Positions 52,252-61,311 of a DNA stretch of 64,000 nucleotides are shown in pieces. A program made the translations under genes and the position numbers. The DNA lies in assembly GCF_030014955.1 (NCBI RefSeq), contig NZ_JAGRPV010000001.1:6882001-6946000 (forward strand), read 5' to 3'. Position 1 is the stretch's first letter. Each line of letters opens with the position of its first letter. The notes under the pieces are model-generated. The model had not been told where the DNA came from, did no database searches, and was given only the letters and a program-made list of their open reading frames with translations. This stretch comes from Cohnella hashimotonis (lineage in GTDB: Bacteria > Bacillota > Bacilli > Paenibacillales > Paenibacillaceae).

Positions 52252-53097
52252 TTACTTCCGAGGCGGCAGCAGACCGGCTTTGCCGTCCCGCACCCAATAG
52301 ATGCGGTCCGACACCGGGCTCGGCATAAGCGCCACGCTGCGCTTCGCCATCGTACGGAATCCGGATTCCTCCGCCAGTCGCTGCGCCTGCCGGAGCGTCT
52401 CCATCGCTTCGTCCGCGCGCAGCACCATTACCGTCTTGCGATTCGTGAACGCGACCAGGTATGGCTTCTTGCTGATTGGCCCGTTCAACTCCGGGTCCAA
52501 AAACTGGCACTCCGCCGGATGCGTATCGTGCATGTACACTTCAAGCTTGCAGCTGTCCAGAAGCGTCGGCAATCTCATTCGCGGCTCCTGCCACCCTTCC
52601 CGCCGCAAATTCCGATAGGCGATCTTCCTCAATTGGTCCTCATGAAGCTCGGGATTTAGCTCGAGCATACCCTTGCTGATAACCTTCGTGAGTTCGTCCT
52701 TGATCTCGAGATACACCTCACGCAGTCCTGGCAGCCGTTCCGCCGACAGTCCCCCCGCTTGTTTTCGCATTACCTCTGCGTAAGCCTCGTCGCGCAGCGC
52801 AGGATAGATATAATCAGGATCGAGTACGGTGATTTCATCTTTCTTATCATTTGCTACCCTGGAGCTGCGGACGATGTCGTTCAAATAATCGACGGCCGCA
52901 TTCAGATCGCCTCCGGCCATGTACATGCGATACGTGTCGTGCAGACTGACCTGCGTCGTGCCGATATTGTCGTCCATCTCGAGCAGCAGCGGCTCGCCCT
53001 CTGTCATTCTCACTTCAATCTGCAGACTTTCCGCCAACTGACGCTTCATCATCTCCGCGAACTGCTCCGGCCGATCGTACAATCTTGCCTGCTTCAT
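52252..53097 (-). CDS. DUF1444-like protein
   Basis: A 281-residue soluble protein starting at the ATG at 53097 (MKQARLYDRPEQFAEMMKRQ) with GAGGAGG upstream. Regions resembling DUF1444 (YtpQ) are QLRKIAYRNLRREGWQEPRM, the LEVYMHDTHPAECQFLDPEL strand region and YLVAFTNRKTVMVLRADEAMETL with SVALMPSPVSDRIYWV near the end. Function is unknown. It is convergent with the WYL pair (19-nt gap) and stands alone with respect to its upstream neighbour because a terminator overlaps its promoter region. Confidence 0.6.
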   Translation of the reverse strand: MKQARLYDRPEQFAEMMKRQLAESLQIEVRMTEGEPLLLEMDDNIGTTQVSLHDTYRMYMAGGDLNAAVDYLNDIVRSSRVANDKKDEITVLDPDYIYPALRDEAYAEVMRKQAGGLSAERLPGLREVYLEIKDELTKVISKGMLELNPELHEDQLRKIAYRNLRREGWQEPRMRLPTLLDSCKLEVYMHDTHPAECQFLDPELNGPISKKPYLVAFTNRKTVMVLRADEAMETLRQAQRLAEESGFRTMAKRSVALMPSPVSDRIYWVRDGKAGLLPPRK

Positions 53098-53124
53098 ACC
53101 GCACGCCTCCTCAAAATGTCCCGG

Positions 53125-53180
53125 GCAAAACAAAACACCCCGACAAAACGTCCGCAGACGTCCTGCCAGGGTGTGCTTCA
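53125..53180 (-). terminator. Terminator after the retropepsin gene (dispersed family)
   Basis: Outer stem ACACCC(C)/(A)GGGTGT and inner stem CGTC-CGCA-GACG; the minus strand ends GGTGTTTTGTTTTG. Nearly identical to 53920-53972 over more than 50 bp. Confidence 0.8.
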
Positions 53181-53199
53181 CCGCTGGAATATAAGATGC

Positions 53200-53586
53200 T
53201 CACGCATTAATAACACTTAATACCATTCTTTGAACGTTAATCACTGCTCCTGCTTGCTTTAAAAAGTTAAAACCTAAAATACCGTCGAGTTCCAATCCAT
53301 AATCCATGTTCCCGATCTCGACTTGGAAGTCTTTTATTGTCGATTCGCCTACCCAAATGGCATCAACGTTTTTAGTGTAAACATACTCCACGCCGCCAAC
53401 TCCGCGAATCATATCTACAAGATCGTTTTCTTCAGGAACCATACCTATTTGTTGCACGGCATCCGCGTTCAAGAGCGTACCGGCGGAGCCGGTGTCAAGC
53501 AAGACCCTTGTCAAAGTTAATGGCCTTTCCCTGAACATAACCGTCATGCTGACAAAAGGAAGGCCGTATCGTTCGGTTATCTTCAT
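53200..53586 (-). CDS. Retropepsin-like aspartic protease domain protein
   Basis: A 128-residue single-domain protein starting at the ATG at 53586 (MKITERYGLPFVSMTVMFRE). The catalytic motif is VLLDTGSAGTLLNADAVQQIG, followed by GVGGVEYVYTKNV (flap-like) and ELDGILGFNFLKQAGAVIN, the second hydrophobic-hydrophobic-glycine motif. A protein of this size must dimerise to form an active site. Its start overlaps the stop of the 85-residue gene by 4 nt, so the two are translated together. Substrate unknown. Confidence 0.85.
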   Translation of the reverse strand: MKITERYGLPFVSMTVMFRERPLTLTRVLLDTGSAGTLLNADAVQQIGMVPEENDLVDMIRGVGGVEYVYTKNVDAIWVGESTIKDFQVEIGNMDYGLELDGILGFNFLKQAGAVINVQRMVLSVINA

Positions 53587-53840
53587 TTTGGACCTCGAAT
53601 CCCCATGTATCGCTCTCTCGCGACGACTTCCGGACGAGAGGTATGAAAGAAACAATACTCGCGGTGCGGAGCCTCCTGATGAAGCTCGCTGTACCGCTTT
53701 AGCGCCTTGGTTGAGTCTTCGAACACGTCGATAACGGTCATTTCTTCAATATAGCGCTGCCCTTCCTTGGAATAGGCCTTCGTTGCCTCAAGCACGACCC
53801 ATTCATTGGGGAAGCGCTCTTGAACCTCATTCCATCGCAT
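53583..53840 (-). CDS. Hypothetical protein paired with the retropepsin gene
   Basis: An 85-residue protein; the ATG at 53840 (MRWNEVQERFPNEWVVLEAT) has GGAGGTG upstream. It reads through RYIEEMTVIDVFEDSTKALKRY and REYCFFHTSRPEVVARERYMG, a compact alpha/beta pattern without known motifs. It overlaps the retropepsin gene (ATGA). Similar small proteins next to clan AA proteases occur in other bacteria, where they may be substrate, partner or inhibitor; I cannot say which. Confidence 0.75.
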   Translation of the reverse strand: MRWNEVQERFPNEWVVLEATKAYSKEGQRYIEEMTVIDVFEDSTKALKRYSELHQEAPHREYCFFHTSRPEVVARERYMGIRGPK

Positions 53841-53919
53841 GTCGGACACCTCCGATAACATGATCAGCAGTATTATAACATAGCGGGTTTACCGCCGAAC
53901 CCAGTCCTCCTCGCCCGGG

Positions 53920-53972
53920 CAAAACAAAACACCCCGACAAAACGTCCGCAGACGTTCTGCCAGGGTGTGCTT
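53920..53972 (-). terminator. Terminator after dbpA (dispersed family)
   Basis: Same sequence as 53125-53180 with a few changes; minus strand ends GGTGTTTTGTTTTG. Lies about 90 nt past the dbpA stop. Confidence 0.8.
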
Positions 53973-54060
53973 CACCACTGGAAATATTAAGTACATTAAA
54001 CCATATTCGAACGCGCTTGAAAAGCTCAAATTTTATAGGCTGCGAAGCTGATTCGCTTTT

Positions 54061-55509
54061 CTATTTCTTGTTCGCTACGCGAACCTTCAGCAGCTTGCCT
54101 TTGATCGTCGTCTCTTGCATCTTGTTCAACACCAGGCGGCCTTTGCCGTTGAGAATATCCACATAGGACACATTGTCCTCGATCGTGATAATTCCGATAT
54201 CCTCCGCCGATACGCCTTCGATCTTGGCGATCGTGCCGACGAAGTCCACCGCCCGGATCTTCTTTTTCTTCCCGCCGTTGAAGTAAAGCTTGAGGATCTC
54301 CTCGTCCAATCGGGCGCTCCTGTCTTTTTTGACGCCTGCCTTGCTCTTGATCTTCGCTTCAAAAGACGCTTGGGCATACGCTACTGCGTCTTTGGAAGGG
54401 TGGTTTCTCCTCGGAATTTCAAAGCCGACATACCGCTCCACGTTGATTACGAATTTCTCTTCGTTCGGCGTGGCGAAGGAGACCGCTTTGCCCCGGTTGC
54501 CGGCTCGTCCGGTTCTGCCGGTCCGATGCACGTAGCTCTCGTTTTCCTGGGGAAAATCGTAATTAATCACGAGACTGATATTGTCGATGTCGATGCCCCT
54601 CGCAGCGACGTCCGTCGCGATCAGATAACGAAACTCCCCGCGTTTGAACTCGTTCATGACCTGGGAGCGATTGTCCTGCTCCATGCCCCCGTGGATTCGA
54701 TCGCAAGGGTATCCGTGCTTGTGCAGTTCCTTAAATACGACGTCAACCCTGACCTGCGTCCGGCAAAAAATAATGCAGCTGTCCGGATTTTCGACCGTGG
54801 CGACGTCCCTGAGCAGATTCAGCTTGTCGTCGTCCTTCACCGTGTAGAGCGCATGCTCGATCTGGCTTGTCGTTCTGCCCTCCGTCTGAATCTCGATATC
54901 GAGCGGCTGCTTCATATATTTGTGGCACAGGCGTTCGACATCCTTGGGCAGCGTCGCCGAGAACAGCAGGGTCATACGATCCTTGGGCAGCTCGCGGATA
55001 ATCTTTTCGACCTGCTCGATGAATCCCATGCTCAGCATCTCGTCGGCTTCATCGATGACCAGATATTTCACTTGCTCGAGGTCGATCGTTTCTCTCTCGA
55101 TGTGATCCATAACCCGCCCCGGCGTTCCGACGACGACATGGTTTTTATGCGCCAACTGAATCTTTTGCCTGGCGAAGGGCTGCTTGCCGTAAATCGCGGT
55201 TGCCTTGATCCGTTTAAATCGGCCGATGTTCATCATATCTTCCTTGACCTGGTCGGCCAGCTCGCGCGTCGGCGTCAGGATCAGAGCTTGCGGACGGTTC
55301 TCTTCCCACTCCACCATCTCGCAGATCGGAATCCCGTACGCGGCCGTCTTCCCGCTGCCCGTATGCGACTTGACGGTCATATCCTTCTTCTGCAGCGCGA
55401 CAGGAATGACTTTGCTTTGCACTTCGGTCGGCTTGACATACCCCATGCTGTCCAAAGCCCGGCGTATGTCGTCGCTTAATTTATAGTCGTTGAAGCTGGG
55501 CTCGCTCAT
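54061..55509 (-). CDS. dbpA: DEAD-box RNA helicase DbpA/YxiN
   Basis: A 482-residue helicase starting at the ATG at 55509 ([19 protein letters not shown]) behind AAAGGGG. Motifs: Q region, [13 protein letters not shown] (I), [10 protein letters not shown] (Ia), [18 protein letters not shown] (II), LFSATLP (III), [22 protein letters not shown] (V) and [12 protein letters not shown] (VI). The C-terminal 75 residues ([42 protein letters not shown]) form the DbpA RNA-binding domain, which targets hairpin 92 of 23S rRNA in ribosome assembly. Confidence 0.95.
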   Translation of the reverse strand: MSEPSFNDYKLSDDIRRALDSMGYVKPTEVQSKVIPVALQKKDMTVKSHTGSGKTAAYGIPICEMVEWEENRPQALILTPTRELADQVKEDMMNIGRFKRIKATAIYGKQPFARQKIQLAHKNHVVVGTPGRVMDHIERETIDLEQVKYLVIDEADEMLSMGFIEQVEKIIRELPKDRMTLLFSATLPKDVERLCHKYMKQPLDIEIQTEGRTTSQIEHALYTVKDDDKLNLLRDVATVENPDSCIIFCRTQVRVDVVFKELHKHGYPCDRIHGGMEQDNRSQVMNEFKRGEFRYLIATDVAARGIDIDNISLVINYDFPQENESYVHRTGRTGRAGNRGKAVSFATPNEEKFVINVERYVGFEIPRRNHPSKDAVAYAQASFEAKIKSKAGVKKDRSARLDEEILKLYFNGGKKKKIRAVDFVGTIAKIEGVSAEDIGIITIEDNVSYVDILNGKGRLVLNKMQETTIKGKLLKVRVANKK

Positions 55510-55605
55510 GCTGATTCCCCTTTGTTCATCCGCGATTGTCGGTTCCTCATGATACGATAAATTCCCGTGCTTTACCATCTAAAGCGGACAGGCTGCGGTT
55601 TAAGA

Positions 55606-56235
55606 TCACCATCGTATGTTCCGAACCTGTTCAATCAGGGCATTCCGCTCATCCGGATTCATGGGCCACGCTTGAATTTCCCGAAGGACCGGCCCCAGAT
55701 TCGCATACCCCTTGGCGATGCCGTTGAGCCGCGCCGCCAGCGTCGAACGCAGAAACGCTTCTTCCGATTCGTACAGCCCGCTCAACCTGTCGACCGCATC
55801 CGGATATCTTTTCAGATAATACTTCTGATGCCGCGGCTCTGCCGGATAAAACGCCTCGAAAGCAGCAATCTCCGTCTCCAGCGCCTGTCCCTTAGCCGCC
55901 TCCACCCGCTTCTTAACCCGGTTAAAAGTCTCCGCCTGCAGCGTGTCGCGGTAGAGCAGCAAAGACTGATACTGCCTTCCTTTATAACCGTTAATATTAA
56001 CGGGGTTATGGTTATTCCAGAAGGTCTCCAGCAACTGGTCAGCAGCAATAAACTCGGCATCGAAGCCGATCTCGACCGTCTCGGAGTGGTCCCCCATCTC
56101 TCGGTAAGTCGGCTGTCCGGTCGTGCCGCCCGCATAGCCCACGCGCGTCTCCGTAACGCCGGGCAGCGCGCCGAACAACGCTTCAGGCGACCAGAAGCAG
56201 CCCATGCCGAGCGTGATCGTTTGTTTCTCGTACAT
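55606..56235 (-). CDS. msrA: Peptide methionine sulfoxide reductase MsrA
   Basis: A 209-residue enzyme starting at the ATG at 56235 (MYEKQTITLGMGCFW). The catalytic cysteine is in GCFWSPEALFGALPGV; VGYAGGTTGQPTYREMGDHSETVEIGFD and PVNINGYKGRQYQSLLLY are the substrate site. It reduces S-methionine sulfoxide in proteins. No other cysteine is visible after the nucleophile, so recycling may follow a non-classical route. Monocistronic, and upstream of dbpA on the same strand with a 96-nt gap. Confidence 0.93.
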   Translation of the reverse strand: MYEKQTITLGMGCFWSPEALFGALPGVTETRVGYAGGTTGQPTYREMGDHSETVEIGFDAEFIAADQLLETFWNNHNPVNINGYKGRQYQSLLLYRDTLQAETFNRVKKRVEAAKGQALETEIAAFEAFYPAEPRHQKYYLKRYPDAVDRLSGLYESEEAFLRSTLAARLNGIAKGYANLGPVLREIQAWPMNPDERNALIEQVRNIRW

Positions 56236-56328
56236 AGATCCTACCTGCCTCCTCCATGTCGCGCACATATTCTAGCCTAAAAAGTGGCATGCTGGAAGGG
56301 TTGTGAAAATCGTCCAAGGAGGTGCCCC

Positions 56329-56496
56329 ATGACAAGTAACCACAATGAGCCGACCAAAGCGGAAGTTCAAACCACCGAGCTCAACAAGCTGCCCGTACCC
56401 GGCCAGGACGATACTGAGTTCTCAGCGGAGGAAGCGGCGGAAGCTTTCGAGCAAGGCCAATCCGCGAGCGGCACTCAGAATACGGATCGTCCATAA
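56329..56496 (+). CDS. Small acidic hypothetical protein, 55 residues
   Basis: Starts at the ATG at 56329 (MTSNHNEPTKAEVQTTELNK) with AAGGAGGT 7 nt upstream. The product is acidic and probably disordered (TEFSAEEAAEAFEQGQSASG), a composition like small spore or stress proteins. A bidirectional terminator follows 12 nt later. Not assignable to a family; the ribosome site and terminator support a real gene. Confidence 0.7.
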   Translation: MTSNHNEPTKAEVQTTELNKLPVPGQDDTEFSAEEAAEAFEQGQSASGTQNTDRP

Positions 56497-56508
56497 CCTT
56501 GTTTAAAG

Positions 56509-56556
56509 AATAAGACACCGGCGGCCTTTTCGCAAAAAGGATCACGGTGTCTTATT
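56509..56556. terminator. Bidirectional terminator
   Basis: AATAAGACACCG/CGGTGTCTTATT is a perfect 12-bp stem with an internal CCTTTTCGCAAAAAGG hairpin. It serves the small plus-strand gene and the converging ohr. Confidence 0.85.
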
Positions 56557-56580
56557 CGCGTATCGCCGGGCGCCCCATCT

Positions 56581-56997
56581 TTAAACGACGTTGATCGCAA
56601 CCTCGATATTGCCCCGCGTCGCCTTGGAATAAGGGCATACCTGGTGCGCCTCGGCAGTCAATTGTTCGGCCAGCGTGCGCTCGACCCCAATCAGCTTTAC
56701 GTCGAGTGCGACCGCCAGGGCGAATCCGCCGTCCGTATCTTTGCCGATCGTGACACTGCCCGTCACTTCCGTGCCTTCGTACTTAACTTCCCGCCGCCGG
56801 CATACCAGGTTCAGCGCGCTCTCGAAGCATGCCGCGTAGCCAGCCGCGAACAGCTGCTCCGGATTCGTCGCCGCCCCGCCCATTCCGCCTAATTCCTTTG
56901 GCATCCGAAGCTCAAGCTGCAGCACGCCGTCGCTCGAAGACAGCTTGCCTTCGCGTCCTCCCGTGACCGTTACGGTAGCCGTATATAAGTTTTCCAC
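56581..56997 (-). CDS. ohr: Organic hydroperoxide resistance protein Ohr
   Basis: A 138-residue OsmC/Ohr protein. The GTG at 56997 (GTG GAA AAC, reading ENLYTATVTVTGGREGK) has GGAGGG 8 nt upstream. The two redox cysteines are in GYAACFESALNLVC and HQVCPYSKATRGNIEV. Ohr reduces organic peroxides using lipoyl groups. There is no adjacent OhrR regulator. Length and key residues are normal. Confidence 0.92.
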   Translation of the reverse strand: MENLYTATVTVTGGREGKLSSSDGVLQLELRMPKELGGMGGAATNPEQLFAAGYAACFESALNLVCRRREVKYEGTEVTGSVTIGKDTDGGFALAVALDVKLIGVERTLAEQLTAEAHQVCPYSKATRGNIEVAINVV

Positions 56998-57160
56998 TCG
57001 ATATCCCTCCACGTACCTGAAGTCCGATGCGTCGGCATGCCCCGTGGGGAAGCTTGCTTCGACATCCAAATAGGTTGCGCGGAAGGGAAATTTTTATCCC
57101 AACGGCACTGCCGAAGTGAATGCTCAGGATAAGCCGGGGATTGGTCTATCCGGCATTTCC

Positions 57161-57209
57161 TCACATGTGCATAAAGCTGTGCACATGTTGTGGATGTTCT
57201 GTTGATAAC
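57161..57209. repeat. 49-bp direct repeat, left copy
   Basis: Begins TCACATGTGCATAA, contains TGTGCACA and GTGGA, ends GATAAC. 35 of 49 positions match the right copy at 57407-57455 without gaps. Contains a TGTGGATGT DnaA-box-like word. Confidence 0.75.
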
Positions 57210-57222
57210 TGCCCAAACGTCC

Positions 57223-57400
57223 CTATTGCAAGCCCGGCAAGGTCACGGTCTTCAGCCATTGACGCGCGATCAGCTCGTGGCCGGCGGCTGTCGGGTGGAT
57301 GCCGTCCCAGAGCCAGTGTTCCCGGGCCGCCCGCCGGCAAGCTTCGTCGAACAGGTGCTGGAGCGGTACGAACGTGGCCGAGTAGCTGTCCGCCAGCTCC
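57223..57400 (-). pseudogene. C-terminal remnant of an SGNH/GDSL esterase
   Basis: About 57 residues (LADSYSATFVPLQHLF, then HWLWDGIHPTAAGHELIARQWLKTV) match the C-terminal end of SGNH hydrolases, including the catalytic Asp and His in DGIHPT. The N-terminal part with the GDS serine is missing, and the frame runs upstream into unrelated sequence with no ribosome site. The remnant is exactly enclosed by two 49-bp direct repeats. Confidence 0.75.
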
Positions 57401-57406
57401 CGCCAT

Positions 57407-57455
57407 TCACATGTGCATAACTTTGTGCACAACCCGTGGACAGTTTGGGGATAAG
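57407..57455. repeat. 49-bp direct repeat, right copy
   Basis: Right-hand partner of 57161-57209, same orientation, 198 bp apart. Confidence 0.75.
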
Positions 57456-57475
57456 GCCGGCCGCAAGTCGGGTTA

Positions 57476-57484
57476 TTATCCACA
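57476..57484 (+). promoter_or_regulatory. Perfect DnaA box
   Basis: TTATCCACA, the consensus DnaA box, next to the right direct repeat, which itself has CGTGGACAG and GGGGATAAG words. It could titrate DnaA or be chance. Confidence 0.5.
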
Positions 57485-57501
57485 GGCGCTCGCGCAAACG
57501 A

Positions 57502-57540
57502 TAAAAACCACTCTCTGCACCCTGGGTACAGAGAATGGTT
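57502..57540 (-). terminator. Terminator after the small membrane protein
   Basis: AACCA-TTCTCTG/CAGAGAG-TGGTT hairpin, minus strand ending GGTTTTTATC, 24 nt past the stop. Confidence 0.75.
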
Positions 57541-57563
57541 CCGTCGATTTGGGAGCCGAGCGG

Positions 57564-57788
57564 CTAAAAATCCATCCAGAAAAATTGAGAAACAGCAAGG
57601 ATGAGTCCTATCGCGTTTGCGACAATAAAATACCACTTGATGGCTCTTCGGCTAACGGGATCGCCCCCCGTTAACAACGACCAACCCACAATTCCGTTAC
57701 ATACAACCATAATAATAAGGGCTAACCACCAATTTGCCGCCAATCCGATTCCATCCTCTCCGGGCTTTGAACGACGCTCAACTCCCAT
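57564..57788 (-). CDS. Small two-helix membrane protein
   Basis: A 74-residue protein with AGAGGG before its ATG. Two hydrophobic helices are visible: NWWLALIIMVVCNGIVGWSLL and KWYFIVANAIGLILAVSQFFW, separated by a short charged loop (GGDPVSRRAI). No known family. It follows the SLH protein by 14 nt on the same strand and is followed by a terminator, so it is the end of that transcript. Confidence 0.75.
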   Translation of the reverse strand: MGVERRSKPGEDGIGLAANWWLALIIMVVCNGIVGWSLLTGGDPVSRRAIKWYFIVANAIGLILAVSQFFWMDF

Positions 57789-57802
57789 TCATCCCTCTGA
57801 TC

Positions 57803-60800
57803 TTAACTGTCTCCGCCGAGCATCCCGCTCAGAAGCAGCATCCGATAGAGCAGCACGGCCGTAACGGCACGCGACAAAGGCTGCTGCGGGTTAAGCTTGC
57901 CTCCTTCTCCCTTCACCAGTCCGATTCCGACGGCCGTTCGAACCTCCTCGACCGCCCTACTGCTGATAAAGCTACTGTCGGCGAACGTTCCCATTTCCGC
58001 CTGCTTGCGCAAGGAATCGAGTTTTTCCGCCCCCAGCGCCAGCCGCAGCGCTCGGATCATCGTCACGATCGCTTCTTCCCGGGATACCTGCCGATCAGGG
58101 CCGAAGGCGTCCTCCCCGATTCCGTCCATTAATCCGTAAGCGTGTACGGCCGACACTTCTTCTTTGTACCAGCTTCCCGCTTTTACGTCGCGGAAGACCG
58201 AAGCTTCTTCAACCTTAGGCAGGCCCAACGCTTTTGCAAGCATCACGGCCAATTCTGCGCGGGTGACGACGGAGCGAGGCATGAATCGGCCTCCTTCAAA
58301 TCCATTGACGATCATCCGCCCCGTCATGTCGCGAATCTCGCTTTTCGCCCAGTGGCCTTCAAGATCCGTCAGCGAGAAAGTCTGAGCCGCCAGTATGAAG
58401 GTGCCATGGGTCAAGCTGCGAAATACAGCCGTACCCTGCCCGTTCTGCGCCGTAAATGCCGTCGGGACAGGACGGAAGCGCCCGCCGTCCCAGCGCATCG
58501 CCGTCGATACGTCTGCAGCATCAGCCGGCACATTCAGAAGGCCAGTTATAAACCGATTAGAAGAGTCCATCTTAAATGTAGCCCCGCGGTGCTTGACATA
58601 CAGTCCAAAATCAACCGGCTCCCCTACCAAACGGAAACCGCCCGCGTCTGCCTCCTTCTTCATATCGGCCGTAATCGCGCTGCGTTCAAGCACGACCAGC
58701 AGCTCCGAAGCCGGCTCATCCGCCCAACGGGATTCGTCGCGCATCGCTTCCGCAAAAGGCAGCTTATATCGACCTAGTGAAGTCTGGAACGTCACGTCCG
58801 CCGTTCTTTCAGCCAGACGAACGGCTGCGTCTGCCGACAGGCGCAGCGTATAGCGATCCGCTTCCTCCTTCACGACAAACGCGAACGCCGCGCTTCCCGG
58901 TCCTGACCGGGAAATGACCTGAGTGACGCGGTCCAGATCAAGCCTTGCTTCAATCGACTTTTTCCCGTCCGCCTCCTTTTTCAAGAAAGCCATCCACGGG
59001 AATACGGTCTCATTGACAATCAGATCGACCGGCATGTCCGGATTCACCGAACCTGTGCCGCCATTATCGACCGGTATCGTAGTCGGTTCCGCGCGAACCA
59101 CGTTTAGCGTATACGTCCGGACAGTACCGTCCTGCGCTTTTACGGCGATCTCGAACGTATTGTTTCCTACGGCCAGCGGAAGCGCGGCAGATTCAAAGCC
59201 GCTGCCTATCGGACTGCCGTTGACCGCGATGCCCGCATAGGCATTGGAGGCGGACAGCACCATTTTCAAGCTGTCGACGGACGTCGCGACTTGCACCGCA
59301 TAGTCCGTCTTGCCGGCTTCAAAATCGAACGGGATCGCTGCGCCATTCCCCGTAATCGTCCATGCGCTTAAAGCTGCATCGCCGCTCATCGGCTGCTCGC
59401 GAACGACGTTCAGCGTATACGTCCGAACGGTGCCGTCCTGCGCTTCTACGACAATCTCGAACGTATTGTCGCCTGGCGTCAGCGGAAATTCCCCGGATTC
59501 GGCATCGCTGTCGATCGCGCTGCCGTTCAGGGTAATGTCCGCGTACGCACTGGAAGCGGTCAGCGCCATTTTCAAGCTGTCGACGGACGTCGCGACTTGC
59601 ACCGTGTAGTCCGTCTTGCCGGCTTCGAAATCGAACGGGATCGCAGCGCCATTCCCCGTAATCGTCCATGCGCTTAAAGCTGCGTCGCTGCTCTTCCTCA
59701 AAATATTTTGGATGTCGACTTCCTTGACGCTGGCATTGCCTGCCGTATCGACGGCATAGACCGTATAGATGCCGTTCTCTCCGACCCAGAACCCTTCTCC
59801 GAGCGTTCGGCCGCCCGATGGAAAATAAGAAAGCGGGTGGCTGCCCTTCGCCCACTTCATGTCGGCAATTTCGTTGTATTCGCCATACGCGGAAGCGCCC
59901 GGCCATACAAACACTTCATTATACGTAGGCGCTTCCGGCGTCACGCGAATTCGGATCGAAGGAGGCTGATCGTACAGAAACGAAATCTTGACCGTTCCGT
60001 CCAGCGTCAGACCGCTCTCCGCGTCCTTGGCCGAATAAGTCACTTCTTCCATCGCAAGATTGCTGACCTTAAATTCGGCAGTACCGCTTGCATCGGTCGT
60101 TCCGTTCACGGCTTCAATATCCGATTCGCCGCCGTCCGCTTCGAGCGTCACTTCCCTGCCTGCCAGCGGATGATCATAATCATCCTTGAGCGTCGCGAAT
60201 ATGGACAGCGTGCTGCTGCCATCCGCTCGTATGGAAGTGCCTCCGGCCGTGACGGCGGAACGGGAAGGGCTCACATCGCCTTCAACAAATTGGACGGAGG
60301 CCGTCGACGTTAATGGGCTGCCATCGACGCCGGCGCTCACGATCGCCGTCCCCAACGTCGTATCCGCCGTCAGCGTCGCCGTATACGTGCCGTCAAGGTT
60401 GTCCGTGGTCTCGCCGATCGTTCCCCGCGTCGAGGAGATGACCACGGCTTCTCCGCCGCTCGTCCGAGCGTCGCCCTGCGCATCCTTCAGACGAACGGTG
60501 ACGCTCGTCTGGCTGGCGCCGTCCGCGAGCAGCCGCGCGTCCCCAACCTCGATCTCACTGTAGTCGGCAGAGGTAGACTCATCCGCCACCATATAGGTCC
60601 GGAAGCCGAAGTCATACCCATACGAATTCGACGCTCCACGCGGATACGGATCGCCGCCGGCAATGCTCCACATCACGCCATTGTATCCGCCATACTCCGT
60701 CGTCACCGCTAATCTGTACATTGTATTCTTCGTCAGATAAGGAGACGCCCCGGAGAAATCGAAGGTTACCCAGCCCGAGCTCATTCCGGTGCGTGCCGTT

Positions 60801-61096
60801 GCCAGCGGCGCGGAACGATCGCTTTCTCGATAGAGGTAGACGATGATATCACCCGATCCCGACGCATCCAGACTCAATTCCACCGCACTCAAACTGCCGG
60901 TTACTGCCGGCGTAAAGGTCTGATAACGCGTCAGTCCGGAATCCGCATTGATCCATACGCCCCCTGGGCTGCCCGGCGATTGTTGATCCACAATCGCCGC
61001 TCCCGCGGCTCGGGAGCCCCCGGCCGGCAGCATGCCTGCCGCCAGCATAAAGACCAGCATCATAACCGCATACTTCTTGAGCCGATTTCTGCTCAT
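57803..61096 (-). CDS. SLH-anchored surface protein with Ig-like and cadherin-like repeats
   Basis: A 1097-residue exported protein starting at the ATG at 61096 (MSRNRLKKYAVMMLVFML). Signal peptide about 1-32; a beta-sandwich binding domain about 35-165; two invasin/Ig-like domains about 178-370 (ADGASQTSVTVRLKDAQGD, IRADGSSTLSIFATLKDDYD); a further Ig-like part to about 470; two cadherin-like beta-sandwich domains in tandem (WTITGNGAAIPFDFEAGKTDY in each), nearly identical at DNA level over about 300 bp; a variable region; and three SLH motifs near the C-terminus (DLEGHWAKSEIRDMTGRMIV). It attaches to secondary cell wall polymer; ligand unknown. Confidence 0.9.
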   Translation of the reverse strand: MSRNRLKKYAVMMLVFMLAAGMLPAGGSRAAGAAIVDQQSPGSPGGVWINADSGLTRYQTFTPAVTGSLSAVELSLDASGSGDIIVYLYRESDRSAPLATARTGMSSGWVTFDFSGASPYLTKNTMYRLAVTTEYGGYNGVMWSIAGGDPYPRGASNSYGYDFGFRTYMVADESTSADYSEIEVGDARLLADGASQTSVTVRLKDAQGDARTSGGEAVVISSTRGTIGETTDNLDGTYTATLTADTTLGTAIVSAGVDGSPLTSTASVQFVEGDVSPSRSAVTAGGTSIRADGSSTLSIFATLKDDYDHPLAGREVTLEADGGESDIEAVNGTTDASGTAEFKVSNLAMEEVTYSAKDAESGLTLDGTVKISFLYDQPPSIRIRVTPEAPTYNEVFVWPGASAYGEYNEIADMKWAKGSHPLSYFPSGGRTLGEGFWVGENGIYTVYAVDTAGNASVKEVDIQNILRKSSDAALSAWTITGNGAAIPFDFEAGKTDYTVQVATSVDSLKMALTASSAYADITLNGSAIDSDAESGEFPLTPGDNTFEIVVEAQDGTVRTYTLNVVREQPMSGDAALSAWTITGNGAAIPFDFEAGKTDYAVQVATSVDSLKMVLSASNAYAGIAVNGSPIGSGFESAALPLAVGNNTFEIAVKAQDGTVRTYTLNVVRAEPTTIPVDNGGTGSVNPDMPVDLIVNETVFPWMAFLKKEADGKKSIEARLDLDRVTQVISRSGPGSAAFAFVVKEEADRYTLRLSADAAVRLAERTADVTFQTSLGRYKLPFAEAMRDESRWADEPASELLVVLERSAITADMKKEADAGGFRLVGEPVDFGLYVKHRGATFKMDSSNRFITGLLNVPADAADVSTAMRWDGGRFRPVPTAFTAQNGQGTAVFRSLTHGTFILAAQTFSLTDLEGHWAKSEIRDMTGRMIVNGFEGGRFMPRSVVTRAELAVMLAKALGLPKVEEASVFRDVKAGSWYKEEVSAVHAYGLMDGIGEDAFGPDRQVSREEAIVTMIRALRLALGAEKLDSLRKQAEMGTFADSSFISSRAVEEVRTAVGIGLVKGEGGKLNPQQPLSRAVTAVLLYRMLLLSGMLGGDS

Positions 61097-61311
61097 TTTA
61101 TCGCCTCTTCCAGCTTGCAAAATAACTTTCCCTCCGTTCAATCTCCAATCGGATTCTCCTTCCGGGGCCAATCTTTTAGAACATACAAAAAGTCGATAGC
61201 TACCTCCATACCTACAAAGGAGTATTTTGTCCGAAGTCTATAAAATTTCGGCATGGTTCGATTACAATAAGAGCAAATCGGAAAGAATGCTGGCGATAGA
61301 GGAGTACGACG

